Assembly: GCA_050008495.1 (NCBI GenBank)
Contig: JBEKMN010000013.1
Location: 1-64,000 of the forward strand
Origin: CAVROP01 sp050008495
Lineage (GTDB): Bacteria; Acidobacteriota; Terriglobia; UBA7540
Direction of reading: 5' to 3'
DNA: 64,000 nt
Shown here piece by piece: positions 33,445-41,584 of the stretch. Every line of letters starts with the position of its first letter. The first letter of the stretch is position 1. A program made the translations under genes and the position numbers. A model generated the notes under the pieces. The model saw only the letters and a list, made by a program, of their open reading frames with translations. It ran no database searches and was not told where the DNA came from.

Positions 33445-34296
33445 ATGGTTTGGTTTCGTAAAGAAAAACAACCGATCGAACCGCCCAAAGAGAAGCGCAT
33501 CCAGACGGAGGGGCTCTGGGTGAAGTGCGACGACTGCAAGCAGATCCTTTGGAAGAAAGATCTGGAGAACAGCCTCCTCTGCTGCCCCAAATGCAACCAC
33601 CATTTTAAAATGGGTTCGCGCGCCCGCCTTGAGATGCTCTTCGACGATGGGCGCTACACGGAACACGATGCTGGACTGGCCAGCACGGACCCGCTGCAAT
33701 TCAAGGACACCAAGAGTTATGGCGACCGGTTAAGGCAAGCGGAACGAAACACGGGACTGAAAGACGCCCTGATCACCGGCGAAGGCCAACTCGAAGGCAA
33801 GCCGGCCATCATCTGCGCGATGGAGTTCCAGTTCATCGGCGGGAGTATGGGTGCGGTGGTGGGTGAGAAGGTGACGAGGGCCATCGACCGTTGCATCGAC
33901 AAGAAACTTCCCCTGGTTGTTGTCTCGTGTTCGGGGGGCGCGCGAATGATGGAAGGCGCTATCAGCTTGATGCAGATGGCGAAGATCAGCGCGGCGCTGG
34001 CCCGCTTGGATGAAGTGCGGAAGCCCTATATTTCCGTGCTGACGGATCCGACCACGGGGGGCGTGACGGCCAGCTTCGCCATGCTCGGGGACCTTAACAT
34101 TGCGGAACCCGGCGCCCTTATCGGCTTCGCGGGCCCGCGGGTCATCGAACAGACGATCCGCCAGAAACTGCCGCCGGGTTTCCAGCGCGCGGAGTTCCTG
34201 CTAGCCCACGGCATGCTGGACGCTATCGTTCCGCGCAAAGAGTTAAAGAGCTTCTTGGCGCGGTCCGCGCGCCTGCTGCGGGCGTGGGACGGATAG
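33445..34296 (+). CDS. accD: Acetyl-CoA carboxylase carboxyltransferase subunit beta
   Basis: A 283-residue AccD with the N-terminal zinc ribbon (WVKCDDCKQILWKKDL...CCPKCNHHF, residues 26-53) and the crotonase-fold core: EFQFIGGSMGAVVGEKVTRA, SCSGGARMMEGAISLMQMAK, PTTGGVTASFAMLGD and PGALIGFAGPRVIEQT. It transfers carboxyl from carboxybiotin to acetyl-CoA together with AccA, which is not in the window. The accD-folC order is common in bacteria. Confidence 0.97.
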   Translation: MVWFRKEKQPIEPPKEKRIQTEGLWVKCDDCKQILWKKDLENSLLCCPKCNHHFKMGSRARLEMLFDDGRYTEHDAGLASTDPLQFKDTKSYGDRLRQAERNTGLKDALITGEGQLEGKPAIICAMEFQFIGGSMGAVVGEKVTRAIDRCIDKKLPLVVVSCSGGARMMEGAISLMQMAKISAALARLDEVRKPYISVLTDPTTGGVTASFAMLGDLNIAEPGALIGFAGPRVIEQTIRQKLPPGFQRAEFLLAHGMLDAIVPRKELKSFLARSARLLRAWDG

Positions 34297-34444
34297 CAGA
34301 AGTCAGGAGTCAGGAATCAGAAGAGAGGCTCCGGCTCTCAGCTTTCAGCCCTCAGCTATCAGCAGGCGACGTCCCGCCGCAAGCCCGCGGAGAGCTGATA
34401 GCTGACGGCTGACAGCTATTCTGACTTCTGACTCCTGACTCCTC
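34293..34444. repeat. Nested inverted heptamer repeats (GTCAGGA outside, CTCAGC inside)
   Basis: The outer left arm is AGAAGTCAGGAGTCAGGAAT and the outer right arm ATTCTGACTTCTGACTCCTG. The inner left arm is CTCAGCTTTCAGCCCTCAGC and the inner right arm GAGCTGATAGCTGACGGCTG. The two families are nested as a single large palindrome that fills the accD-folC gap from stop codon to start codon. The outer family recurs inside nrdJ at 38875-38922. Confidence 0.85.
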
Positions 34445-34446
34445 GT

Positions 34447-35808
34447 ATGTCGATGAATTACGTCGAGTGTTTGAGATACCTGGACAGCCTCGGCCAGGAG
34501 TTGCATGGCCTGCAATGGGGGCTGGAGACGACAACGAGGGTACTCACCCGCCTTGGGAATCCTCACCTGAAGTACCCCACGGTCATCGTTGCCGGAACAA
34601 ATGGGAAAGGGTCCACTGCGGCCATGCTGGCCAGCATTCTGACCCAAGCCGGGTACCGCACTGGTCTTTACACCTCTCCGCACCTCGTCAGAGTGAACGA
34701 GCGGATGCGGGTCGACGGCGCTGAAATCCGCGAGGACGACTTTGCTCGCGCCTTCTCTGAAGTCCGCCAGGCTGTTGAAAGCCTGCTGGAGGAGAAGGCT
34801 CTGGGGCAAGTGCCGAGCTTCTTTGAGTTTCTGACGGCCACTGGCTTCCATTATTTCGCCCAGGCAGGAGCCGCCTTCGTGGTGCTGGAAGTGGGCATGG
34901 GAGGCCGCCTGGATGCTACCAACGTTACTCAACCTCGCGTGGCGGTGATCACCAATGTGGGGCTAGACCACATGGAATTTCTCGGGTCAACCCTCGCCGA
35001 AATTGGGCGTGAGAAGGCGGGAGTGATCAAACCCGGGGCGCCCGTAGTGAGCGGATGCGAACCGGGAGAGGCCGCTGAGGTGATCCGGCGGCACTGCGCG
35101 GAAATGGGCGCGGAGTTATTGGAGACGGACACGATCGGCGGGCTTTCGGGGCTGCAAAGCTTGCAGGGGCACTACCTTTTCAATCTCTCCCTGGGCGCGG
35201 AAAGCTTCTCCGGCCTCAGTTGTCCGCTGTTAGGAAGGTTTCAGGTGAAAAACGCCGTGGCCGCGGTGACGGCAGCTTGGCGCCTCAGCCGGGATGGTTT
35301 CCGAATCACCCCCAGCGCGATTGTCAAAGGCCTCGAAAACACGTCTTGGCCGGGGCGGCTGGAACCGGTATTGGAACATCCGCTGGTCCTGCTCGATGGG
35401 GCGCATAATCCTGCGGCCGCCCGCGTGCTGGCGGAGTTCATCCACGAAGATCTCGTGGGGCGGCGCCTGCGGCTTGTTTATGCTTCGATGCGCGACAAGG
35501 CGATCGGAGAAATCAGCGAGATTCTGTTTCCGCTTGCCGAAGAGGTCTATTTAACGCATCCCCACCTGGCGCGCGCGGCCACGCCGGAAGAGATACTCGC
35601 GACGGCACGGTCTCGCCCCAAGCGGCTGGTCATCGAAGCCGAGCCTTCCGTGGCTGTGGCGCGGGCCTGCCAGGCAAGCTCCGAAGACGATGTGGTAATC
35701 ATTATCGGCTCCCTCTATCTGGTGGGGGCCGTCAAGAAGGCACTGCTGGAAGGTCAGCTTCAGCTCGCGAACCGAGCCGTCTCGCGCCCTGGCGAAGGGC
35801 TGGCGTGA
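34447..35808 (+). CDS. folC: Bifunctional folylpolyglutamate synthase/dihydrofolate synthase
   Basis: A 453-residue Mur-ligase-family protein. It shows TVIVAGTNGKGSTAAMLASIL (P-loop, residues 44-64), TSPHLVRVNERMRVDG, VLEVGMGGRLDATNV, ITNVGLDHMEFLG and LDGAHNPAAA. It joins glutamate to dihydropteroate or adds further glutamates to folates. It starts two bases after the nested repeat. No strong Shine-Dalgarno is visible, so translation may depend on the flanking structure. The plsC gene follows after 7 bp. Confidence 0.96.
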   Translation: MSMNYVECLRYLDSLGQELHGLQWGLETTTRVLTRLGNPHLKYPTVIVAGTNGKGSTAAMLASILTQAGYRTGLYTSPHLVRVNERMRVDGAEIREDDFARAFSEVRQAVESLLEEKALGQVPSFFEFLTATGFHYFAQAGAAFVVLEVGMGGRLDATNVTQPRVAVITNVGLDHMEFLGSTLAEIGREKAGVIKPGAPVVSGCEPGEAAEVIRRHCAEMGAELLETDTIGGLSGLQSLQGHYLFNLSLGAESFSGLSCPLLGRFQVKNAVAAVTAAWRLSRDGFRITPSAIVKGLENTSWPGRLEPVLEHPLVLLDGAHNPAAARVLAEFIHEDLVGRRLRLVYASMRDKAIGEISEILFPLAEEVYLTHPHLARAATPEEILATARSRPKRLVIEAEPSVAVARACQASSEDDVVIIIGSLYLVGAVKKALLEGQLQLANRAVSRPGEGLA

Positions 35809-35815
35809 CACGATC

Positions 35816-36598
35816 ATGGGAACTCCTCCAGCCGCCCCCAGCGGCACGAACCGCAAACAGCAAGGCGTCTCGTACTACCTCAGCTATCTGCGCTCTCTCC
35901 TCTTCACCAATCTGCTGATTTATTCCTACACCGCAGTTTGCGGAACGCTTTCACTATGCTCCTCTTTGTTCGACAGCCAGGGGAGATGGCAGCACGCCTT
36001 CGCGCGACTCTGGTCGTGGTTGATCTTGAGGACCAGCGGCATCCGGACTCGGGTGGAGGGGCTCGAAAACCTGGCCGGCCTCAAGACCGCCATCTATTGC
36101 GCGAATCACCAAAGCGCCATGGACATCCCCATTCTCTTCGTGAATCTCCCCGTGCAGTTCCGCTTTGTCGCCAAACGATCGCTGTTCAAGTTGCCTTTCC
36201 TGGGCTGGCACTTGACGCGGTCAGGACACATTCCCGTCGACAGAGGACGCCCCAAAGGCACGAGGATGAGTCTAGACGCGGCCGCAGAGAGGATCCGGGC
36301 GGGAAGCTCCGTCGTACTCTTTCCCGAAGGCCATCGGAGCCGCGACGGAAAGATGTTGCCGTTCAGGTCCGGCAGCTTTTACCTCGCCATTCAATCCGGT
36401 GTCCCGATTGTTCCGATTACCTTGAACGGAACGCGCGCCGTGCTGAAACCGGACACTTACCACGTAAGGCCTGGCTTGACGGAGATGATCGTTCACCCTC
36501 CCGTCGCCACGAGTGCGCTCAGGCGCGACGATGTCGACACCCTTGCGGCGAAAGTGCAGGCTCAGATCACCTCCCGCTTTGTACCGTGCGATCCATAA
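35816..36598 (+). CDS. plsC: 1-acyl-sn-glycerol-3-phosphate acyltransferase
   Basis: A 260-residue PlsC. One N-terminal membrane helix (LLFTNLLIYSYTAVCGTLSL) is followed by the catalytic NHQSAMD (HxxxxD) near residue 98, FRFVAKRSLFKLPFLGW, and FPEGHRSRDGKMLPFRSGSF near residue 175. It acylates lysophosphatidic acid to phosphatidic acid at the membrane. It lies 7 bp after folC and next to accD, so the run links fatty-acid initiation with phospholipid synthesis. Confidence 0.94.
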   Translation: MGTPPAAPSGTNRKQQGVSYYLSYLRSLLFTNLLIYSYTAVCGTLSLCSSLFDSQGRWQHAFARLWSWLILRTSGIRTRVEGLENLAGLKTAIYCANHQSAMDIPILFVNLPVQFRFVAKRSLFKLPFLGWHLTRSGHIPVDRGRPKGTRMSLDAAAERIRAGSSVVLFPEGHRSRDGKMLPFRSGSFYLAIQSGVPIVPITLNGTRAVLKPDTYHVRPGLTEMIVHPPVATSALRRDDVDTLAAKVQAQITSRFVPCDP

Positions 36599-36631
36599 CC
36601 GTCTGCGACGCCGGCGCGCAGTAGCAGCAGC

Positions 36632-36806
36632 CATGAAGATGCGCGAAGCGCCTTCGAGTGCGGCGCTTGACGCCGCCTTCGCGCCGCGTCGATCGAGACC
36701 TTTCGTGAAAGGAAATCCAGAGAGTTAACCCGTCGCGTTGTGTAACTCCGCGCAACGCGCGAATCTCAAGGCGGCGTCAAGCCGCCGTACTCCAAGGCGC
36801 CTTCGG
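36632..36806. mobile_element. MITE-like inverted element (GATGCGCGAAGCGCCTTC...)
   Basis: The left end GATGCGCGAAGCGCCTTCGA, followed by GTGCGGCGCTTGACGCCGCC, is mirrored at the right by AAGGCGGCGTCAAGCCGCCG and TACTCCAAGGCGCCTTCGGC. The total is about 175 bp, with no coding capacity. A partial copy of the left end (ATGCGCGAAGCGCCTTGGAT) supplies the start codon region of the M14 peptidase at 13776. Confidence 0.7.
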
Positions 36807-36838
36807 CACATCCTATCTCGTGAGGTATGGGCGGGGGA

Positions 36839-37117
36839 CTAATGGACTGCGTCGCAGGCTGGTGGAGAGAGGGTACGCAGATATTGTCTTCGGCTTGACT
36901 CGGTTTTCTTGCGCCGGCATTTCGGACACACAAGGATGATGTTGGCCACGCGTTGGCCGTCAACGCGCTGCACGTACCATCCTGCGCTAATGGCTTCCTC
37001 CGCGGCAGGCAGCTTGCGGTCGCAATGCCAGCACCGCCCCCTGCCTGTCGAGCAGATCGCGTGTAGAGCGCCATTAACGTCAAGGTCAGAAGTCTTACTC
37101 GCTTTGACCAGCCTCAT
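36839..37117 (-). CDS. Small zinc-finger protein, HNH-like
   Basis: A 92-residue protein I cannot assign to a characterised family. It has two CxxC knuckles 34 residues apart: RCWHCDRKL near residue 29 and LVCPKCRRKK near 65, followed by a basic tail. The spacing and the intervening ISAGWYVQRVDGQRVANIIL resemble a degenerate HNH or zinc-ribbon fold that could bind nucleic acid. The start is convincing: AGGAGG lies five to six bases before the ATG. It sits immediately outside the RAYT composite element and shares its orientation. Confidence 0.65.
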   Translation of the reverse strand: MRLVKASKTSDLDVNGALHAICSTGRGRCWHCDRKLPAAEEAISAGWYVQRVDGQRVANIILVCPKCRRKKTESSRRQYLRTLSPPACDAVH

Positions 37118-37199
37118 GCTCGCCTCCTGCTGCCTTCACTTCCACAGTGTGACCCTTTTGGAGTCGGGCCGCAATAGGCAACCGCTCCGGGGCCGTTGC

Positions 37200-38025
37200 C
37201 CCCGACTACTCTTTCATTCCCCTTTGGGGATCCGCGGGAATCACCACCCTCAACGCTACTCGCGGACCCGTCACAGCGCCCAAGGTAATCTCGAGTCGAT
37301 CGGTCTCCGCGCCGGACCGCTGCTCCGCAAGGGAAAATACAGTAGTCGGAGTGCCCCGTCATGGCCCCGCCCCGGAGGGGCATCATATAGTAGCCGGGGG
37401 CAACGCCCCCGGAGGACGTGGCCGAACAAACCTCCGACCCTGAAAGGGTCGCACCTTTCATCAAGACCAAATATAGCGCTCGTCATATTGAACGCCGTAT
37501 TTGTTTAGCAACGTGACGAACTCTTCCTCGAAGCTCTGCTTCCTGTGCCTTTCCTTCTGGCCGGCGATGTACGTCTTCAATGCTTCCACCTGTGATCGGC
37601 CGATCGTGAACGCGCCATACCCGTCCTGCCGGCCGAAACTCCGCATGCTCGGCCCCTTGGTTTTAATCCATTTCGAGGAGCTCTTCTTGATCTCCTCCGT
37701 CAAGTGACTAAGAGCGATGTTCTTCGACTGCGAGATCAACAGGTGAACGTGATTGCTGGTCCCTCCCGCGGCGAGACAAGGCGAATCCAGGTTCTTTGCA
37801 GTCCCCGCCAAGTACGCGTAGAGTTCGGGCTCTACTTCCGGTGTAATCATCGGACGCCGGTCCTTTGTCGAGAAGATTACGTGGACCCTTAAGCATACCA
37901 GCGTCTGGGCCATGGCCCGTCCTTCCGCACATTGACCCCTTCAGGGTCAAAAGATCGTGGAGCCAATCGTTCCGGGGGCGCTGCCCCCGGCTACTATATA
38001 AATCCCCTTCGGGGATTCGCGACGC
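37200..38025. mobile_element. Composite RAYT element with mirror-ordered REP palindromes
   Basis: Three hairpins on the left of the transposase are repeated in reverse order and orientation on its right. A is CCCCTTTGGGGATCCGCG (left, about 37210) and ATCCCCTTCGGGGATTCGCG (right, about 38001). B is TAGTAGCCGGGGGCAACGCC (left, about 37389) and GGGGCGCTGCCCCCGGCTAC (right, about 37975). C is GACCCTGAAAGGGTCG (left, about 37436) and TGACCCCTTCAGGGTCAAA (right, about 37935). The order is A-B-C-transposase-C'-B'-A'. An extra GGCCCCGCCCCGGAGGGGC hairpin occurs on the left. Confidence 0.75.
37461..37913 (-). CDS. IS200-like / REP-associated tyrosine transposase (RAYT)
   Basis: A 150-residue Y1 HUH transposase. 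LRVHVIFSTKDRRPMI begins the fold. SNHVHLLI near residue 54 is the HUH metal-binding motif. GYGAFTIGRSQVEALKTYIAGQKERH near residue 98 supplies the catalytic tyrosine, followed by QSFEEEFVTLLNKYGVQYDERYIW. Such enzymes cut and join single-stranded DNA at hairpins. The gene appears intact, with GGAAGGA before the ATG, and is surrounded by REP hairpins in mirror order, the expected substrates of a RAYT. Confidence 0.9.
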   Translation of the reverse strand: MAQTLVCLRVHVIFSTKDRRPMITPEVEPELYAYLAGTAKNLDSPCLAAGGTSNHVHLLISQSKNIALSHLTEEIKKSSSKWIKTKGPSMRSFGRQDGYGAFTIGRSQVEALKTYIAGQKERHRKQSFEEEFVTLLNKYGVQYDERYIWS

Positions 38026-38160
38026 CTAGTGTGCGCAACCGGTGTAAAGGCTAGCTATGCGGCCCTTGCATCGATTGCCTGTTACGAGGTAGCAAAGAGT
38101 CACGATCTGGATGGCCAACGTGCCAAATAGGATGAGATTCTGTGCAATTGGAGTTCCCAT
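38026..38160 (-). CDS. Possible 44-residue single-pass membrane peptide
   Basis: A short open frame, MGTPIAQNLILFGTLAIQIV with continuing residues TLCYLVTGNRCK, containing one hydrophobic helix and a basic tail. GAGGGA lies about six bases before the ATG. It lies between nrdJ and the RAYT element and ends at the right REP hairpin. No homologue is recognised; the Shine-Dalgarno and the amphipathic design are the only support. Confidence 0.35.
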   Translation of the reverse strand: MGTPIAQNLILFGTLAIQIVTLCYLVTGNRCKGRIASLYTGCAH

Positions 38161-38223
38161 CGCTGTCCCTCGAAATGGCCTCCTGACGACCTCGCAGCCT
38201 ACCGCTTTCTGCCTACTTGTCCC

Positions 38224-41145
38224 CTACGAACACCCGCTGGTGGAACCGCAATTCAGGCACTTATAGCAGGCGCCGCTGCGGACCATGATGGCGCCGCAAT
38301 CGGAGCAGGGAGGCGCGTCTTCACTATGGACGACGCCCGCCAGGCCGGCCTGGCCGGTCTGTGCAGGAAAAACGTCCGGCCCGCCCGCCGCCTGGGTGAA
38401 CTGCGAGGCGAGGCCGGCGGCCTTCTCGACCTCCGAGCCGTTCAGTGAAGCAACGCTGGCGTCTTCGCTCGGCTGCGCATCCTTGGGCAGGAACTTGTAG
38501 GCCATCCAGCGGAAGATGTAATCCATGATGGACTTGGCGTAGCGGACCTCGGGGTTGTTGGTCCAGCCGCTGGGCTCGAAGCGCATATGGCTGAACTTGT
38601 CGCAGAGTACTTTGAGGGGCACGCCGTATTGCAGGGCCAGGGAAACGGCGGTAGCGAAGGAATCCATCAGGCCGGAAACGGTGGAGCCTTCTTTGGCCAT
38701 GGTGATGAAGATCTCGCCCGGCGGGCCATCGTCGTAATGACCCACGGTCAGATAGCCTTCGTGCGCTCCTACGGCGAACTTGTGAGTGATGGCGCGGCGC
38801 TCGTCAGGCAACTTGCGGCGATAAGGCCGGCTAGGGGCTAGGGGCTGGGGGCTAGGGGCTAGGGACTGCATACCTCCTGACTCCTGACTTCTGACTCCTG
38901 ACTCCTGCTTTCCCGACTCCTGGCCTTTCGAAGTATTCAGCGGCTGCGAGCGCTTGGAGCCGTCGCGATAGATGGCGATGGCCTTCAGCCCCAGGCGCCA
39001 GCCTTCGGCGTAAACATTCGCGATTTCATCGGGCGTCGCTTCTTCCGGCATATTAACGGTCTTAGAAATAGCGCCCGACAGGAACGGCTGCACGGCCGAC
39101 ATCATGCGCACGTGTCCCATGTAGTGAATGGAGCGTCTGCCGTTGGCCGGTTTCAGAGAGCAATCGAAAACCGGCAAATGCTCCGCCTTGAGGCCCGGCG
39201 CGCCCTCGATGGTGCCGTGCTGGTCGATGTAACTTACGATGTCGGAGGATTGCTGGGGAGTGTAGCCGAGTTTCAAGAGGGCCGCGGGAATCACGTTATT
39301 CACAATCTTGATAACGCCGCCCCCCACCAGTTTCTTGATCTTCACCAGCGCCAGGTCAGGCTCAACGCCCGTAGTGTCGCAATCCATCATGAAGCCGATG
39401 GTCCCGGTGGGCGCCAGCACCGTCACCTGGGCGTTGCGGAAGCCGTATTTCATTCCGTTCCCAAGGCAATCGTCCCAGGTCTTCTTGGCGCTCTCCCACA
39501 GGTTCCCGGCAACGTTGTGAGCGTTGATTTTTCCCAGCGCCTGGCGGTGCATCTCGATCACGCCCAGGAAGGGATCGCGATTGAGCGGATAGCCGGCGCA
39601 GGGTCCGAGTTCGGCGGCAATGCGCGAAGACTGGAGATATGCCTCGCCGTGCATCAGGGCCGTGATGGCGGCGGCGAAATCGCGCCCCCCGTCCGAATCA
39701 TAGGGCAAGCCGTTGGCCATCAGCAGCGCGCCGAGGTTGGCGTAACCCAGACCCAAGGGGCGAAAGTCATGAGAATTGACGGCGATCTTCTCGGTGGGAT
39801 AGCTGGCGTTGTCGATGATGATCTCCTGCGCGGTGATCATCACGTCGACGGCATGACGGAAGGCCTCCACGTCGAACTCGCCCTCCGGGGTGAGGAACTT
39901 CATCAGGTTCAGCGAGGAGAGGTTGCAGGCGGAGTCGTCCAGAAACATGTACTCACTGCAGGGGTTCGAGGCATTGATGGGGGCCGTGGCCTTGGAGGTG
40001 TGCCACTTGTTGATGGTGGTGTGGAACTGCATTCCCGGATCGCCGCATTGCCAGGCCGCATCCGCGATCATCTTCATCAGGGCGCGGGCGCGGTAGGTCT
40101 TCGCCGGCTTGCCGGTGGAAACCTCGCGCGTCGTCCATTCCCGATCCTCCACCACCGCTTTCATGAACTCGTCGCTTACCCGCACGCTGTTGTTGGCGTT
40201 CTGGAAGAAGATGGAGCTGTAAGCTTCGCCGTCGATGGCCTTGTCGTACCCGGCGTCCACCAGCGCCCAGGCCTTGCGCTCTTCTTTGGCCTTGCAATTA
40301 ATGAAATCAATAATATCCGGATGGTCTATATTCAGAATGACCATCTTGGCCGCGCGCCGCGTCTTGCCGCCCGATTTGATCACCCCTGCAAACGCGTCAT
40401 AGCCCCTCATGAACGAAAGGGGACCGGAGGCGATGCCGCCGCCCGAAAGCGGCTCGACGGAGGACCGCAGCGAGGAGAGGTTGGTACCCGTGCCCGAGCC
40501 CCACTTGAAGAGCATCCCTTCCGTCTTGGCCAGGGTCAGAATGCTATCGAGGTTATCTTGAACGGAGTTGATGAAGCAGGCAGAGCACTGAGGGTGACGA
40601 TAGGCCTCCGTCTCCTTCTTGACGCCGCCCGTGGTTGACTCCCAGTACCAGCCGCTGGCCGGGGAATTCCGGTGGTACTTGTGCCAGAGGCCGCAGTTGA
40701 ACCACACCGGCGAATTGAAGGAGGCCTTTTGGCGAACCAGGAGGTGGACCAGTTCGTCGTGGAAGTCGGCGGCGTCTTCCTCGGCGCGGAAGTAGCCGTC
40801 GTCGACTCCCCACTGAGCGATGGTGTCCGCCACGCGGCTGATGAGTTGCCGTACGCTGGACTCGCGCTCCGGCGTACCCAGCATTCCATGGAAGTATTTC
40901 GAAGCCACAATGTTGGTGGCGGTCTGCGACCAGTCGGCAGGCACCTCCACATTGCGCTGCTCGAAGATCACTTGCCCCTTCTCATTCTGAATGGAGGCGG
41001 TCCGCAATTCCCACTCGACCTCATCGAATGGCTGAATGCCGGGCTTGGTAAAAAGCCGCCGCATGGTGATGCCACGTTTGGTGGCATTCTCCTTGGTTGA
41101 AGATGTGGCGACGGTTGCCAAAGTAACGGCATCTCTCTCAGCCAT
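38224..41145 (-). CDS. nrdJ: Adenosylcobalamin-dependent (class II) ribonucleotide reductase
   Basis: NrdJ reduces ribonucleotides using AdoCbl to make a thiyl radical. The 973-residue protein has HPQCSACFINSVQD, FKWGSGTGTNLSSLRSS, NPCSEYMFLDDSACNLSSLN (N-x-C-x-E active site near residue 417) and APTGTIGFMMDCDTTGVEP. At the C-terminus, CSDCGAIMVRSGACYKCLNC is a zinc-ribbon or redox tail. Residues about 738-772 (QESGKQESGVRSQESGG, then LAPSPQPLAPSRP) are an in-frame translation of two short-period repeats sitting in the linker before the C-terminal domain. ATG 41145 has GAGGAGG upstream; the longer frame was rejected. A TTGACA promoter and a predicted NrdR box lie upstream. Confidence 0.95.
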   Translation of the reverse strand: MAERDAVTLATVATSSTKENATKRGITMRRLFTKPGIQPFDEVEWELRTASIQNEKGQVIFEQRNVEVPADWSQTATNIVASKYFHGMLGTPERESSVRQLISRVADTIAQWGVDDGYFRAEEDAADFHDELVHLLVRQKASFNSPVWFNCGLWHKYHRNSPASGWYWESTTGGVKKETEAYRHPQCSACFINSVQDNLDSILTLAKTEGMLFKWGSGTGTNLSSLRSSVEPLSGGGIASGPLSFMRGYDAFAGVIKSGGKTRRAAKMVILNIDHPDIIDFINCKAKEERKAWALVDAGYDKAIDGEAYSSIFFQNANNSVRVSDEFMKAVVEDREWTTREVSTGKPAKTYRARALMKMIADAAWQCGDPGMQFHTTINKWHTSKATAPINASNPCSEYMFLDDSACNLSSLNLMKFLTPEGEFDVEAFRHAVDVMITAQEIIIDNASYPTEKIAVNSHDFRPLGLGYANLGALLMANGLPYDSDGGRDFAAAITALMHGEAYLQSSRIAAELGPCAGYPLNRDPFLGVIEMHRQALGKINAHNVAGNLWESAKKTWDDCLGNGMKYGFRNAQVTVLAPTGTIGFMMDCDTTGVEPDLALVKIKKLVGGGVIKIVNNVIPAALLKLGYTPQQSSDIVSYIDQHGTIEGAPGLKAEHLPVFDCSLKPANGRRSIHYMGHVRMMSAVQPFLSGAISKTVNMPEEATPDEIANVYAEGWRLGLKAIAIYRDGSKRSQPLNTSKGQESGKQESGVRSQESGGMQSLAPSPQPLAPSRPYRRKLPDERRAITHKFAVGAHEGYLTVGHYDDGPPGEIFITMAKEGSTVSGLMDSFATAVSLALQYGVPLKVLCDKFSHMRFEPSGWTNNPEVRYAKSIMDYIFRWMAYKFLPKDAQPSEDASVASLNGSEVEKAAGLASQFTQAAGGPDVFPAQTGQAGLAGVVHSEDAPPCSDCGAIMVRSGACYKCLNCGSTSGCS
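38834..38930. repeat. Two short-period repeats inside the nrdJ reading frame
   Basis: First comes CTAGGGGCTAGGGGCTGGGG with further GGCTAGG units, then CTCCTGACTCCTGACTTCTG with further ACTCCTG units. The second family is the same as the outer arms at 34293-34444. Both keep the nrdJ frame open and add about 35 residues rich in Gln, Glu, Ser, Gly and Pro. Confidence 0.9.
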
Positions 41146-41266
41146 GGTAGGCCTCCTCAGGTAGAAGTAGCAGCAAATCCCCGAACTGCGGTGAGTCGTA
41201 ATCCCGATGGACATCGGGATCGCTTGGCTTCACTGGCTGCGCCCCGCTTCCGAGCGCAACCCCGCA

Positions 41267-41296
41267 AAAGTAGCACAGAGGGCCAGGACGTGTCAA
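41267..41296 (-). promoter_or_regulatory. Predicted promoter of nrdJ
   Basis: On the minus strand, TTGACA (41296-41291) and TACTTT (41272-41267) are separated by 18 bp. The leader to the ATG at 41145 is about 115 nt. Confidence 0.6.
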
Positions 41297-41304
41297 GGAG
41301 GAAA

Positions 41305-41320
41305 ACACAATATATAGTAG
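41305..41320. promoter_or_regulatory. Predicted NrdR box upstream of nrdJ
   Basis: ACACAATATATAGTAG matches the palindromic NrdR-box consensus ACACwATATATwGTGT at 14 of 16 positions; only the last two bases differ. It lies 8 bp upstream of the nrdJ -35 hexamer. NrdR boxes usually occur in pairs; a degenerate partner (CCACAATAACTTGGTG on the minus strand, about 41335-41350) lies upstream at roughly the expected distance, but its match is weak. Confidence 0.7.
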
Positions 41321-41584
41321 TTTTTTCATTAGGACACCAAGTTATTGTGGCACCTGGTCGTTTTTTTGACTAAATGTCGTCATGCCAGCCTCTTGGCTTC
41401 ATCCGGACTCTTTGTCACCTTTGAGTTCCCGAAACCCTAAAGCGGGAAGCCGCGGATTCCACGGCGGCGGTTCTGTTTTGCAGAGGCTCACCACCCCTAA
41501 CCCCTCCTCCTGCGAGGAGGGGAACCGGGTAGTTCCCTGCCGTGGATAAGGCGCGCAGAGGTGGTTGATCCTCTCGACCGGTCC

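Noticed and set aside
39112..40638. A 508-codon open frame on the plus strand, antisense to nrdJ
   Set aside because: It mirrors the codon structure of nrdJ in high-GC DNA, has no recognisable domain and no Shine-Dalgarno, and nrdJ is certain.
41146..41260. Cobalamin riboswitch upstream of nrdJ
   Set aside because: No B12-box-like core or matching hairpins were seen in the leader.
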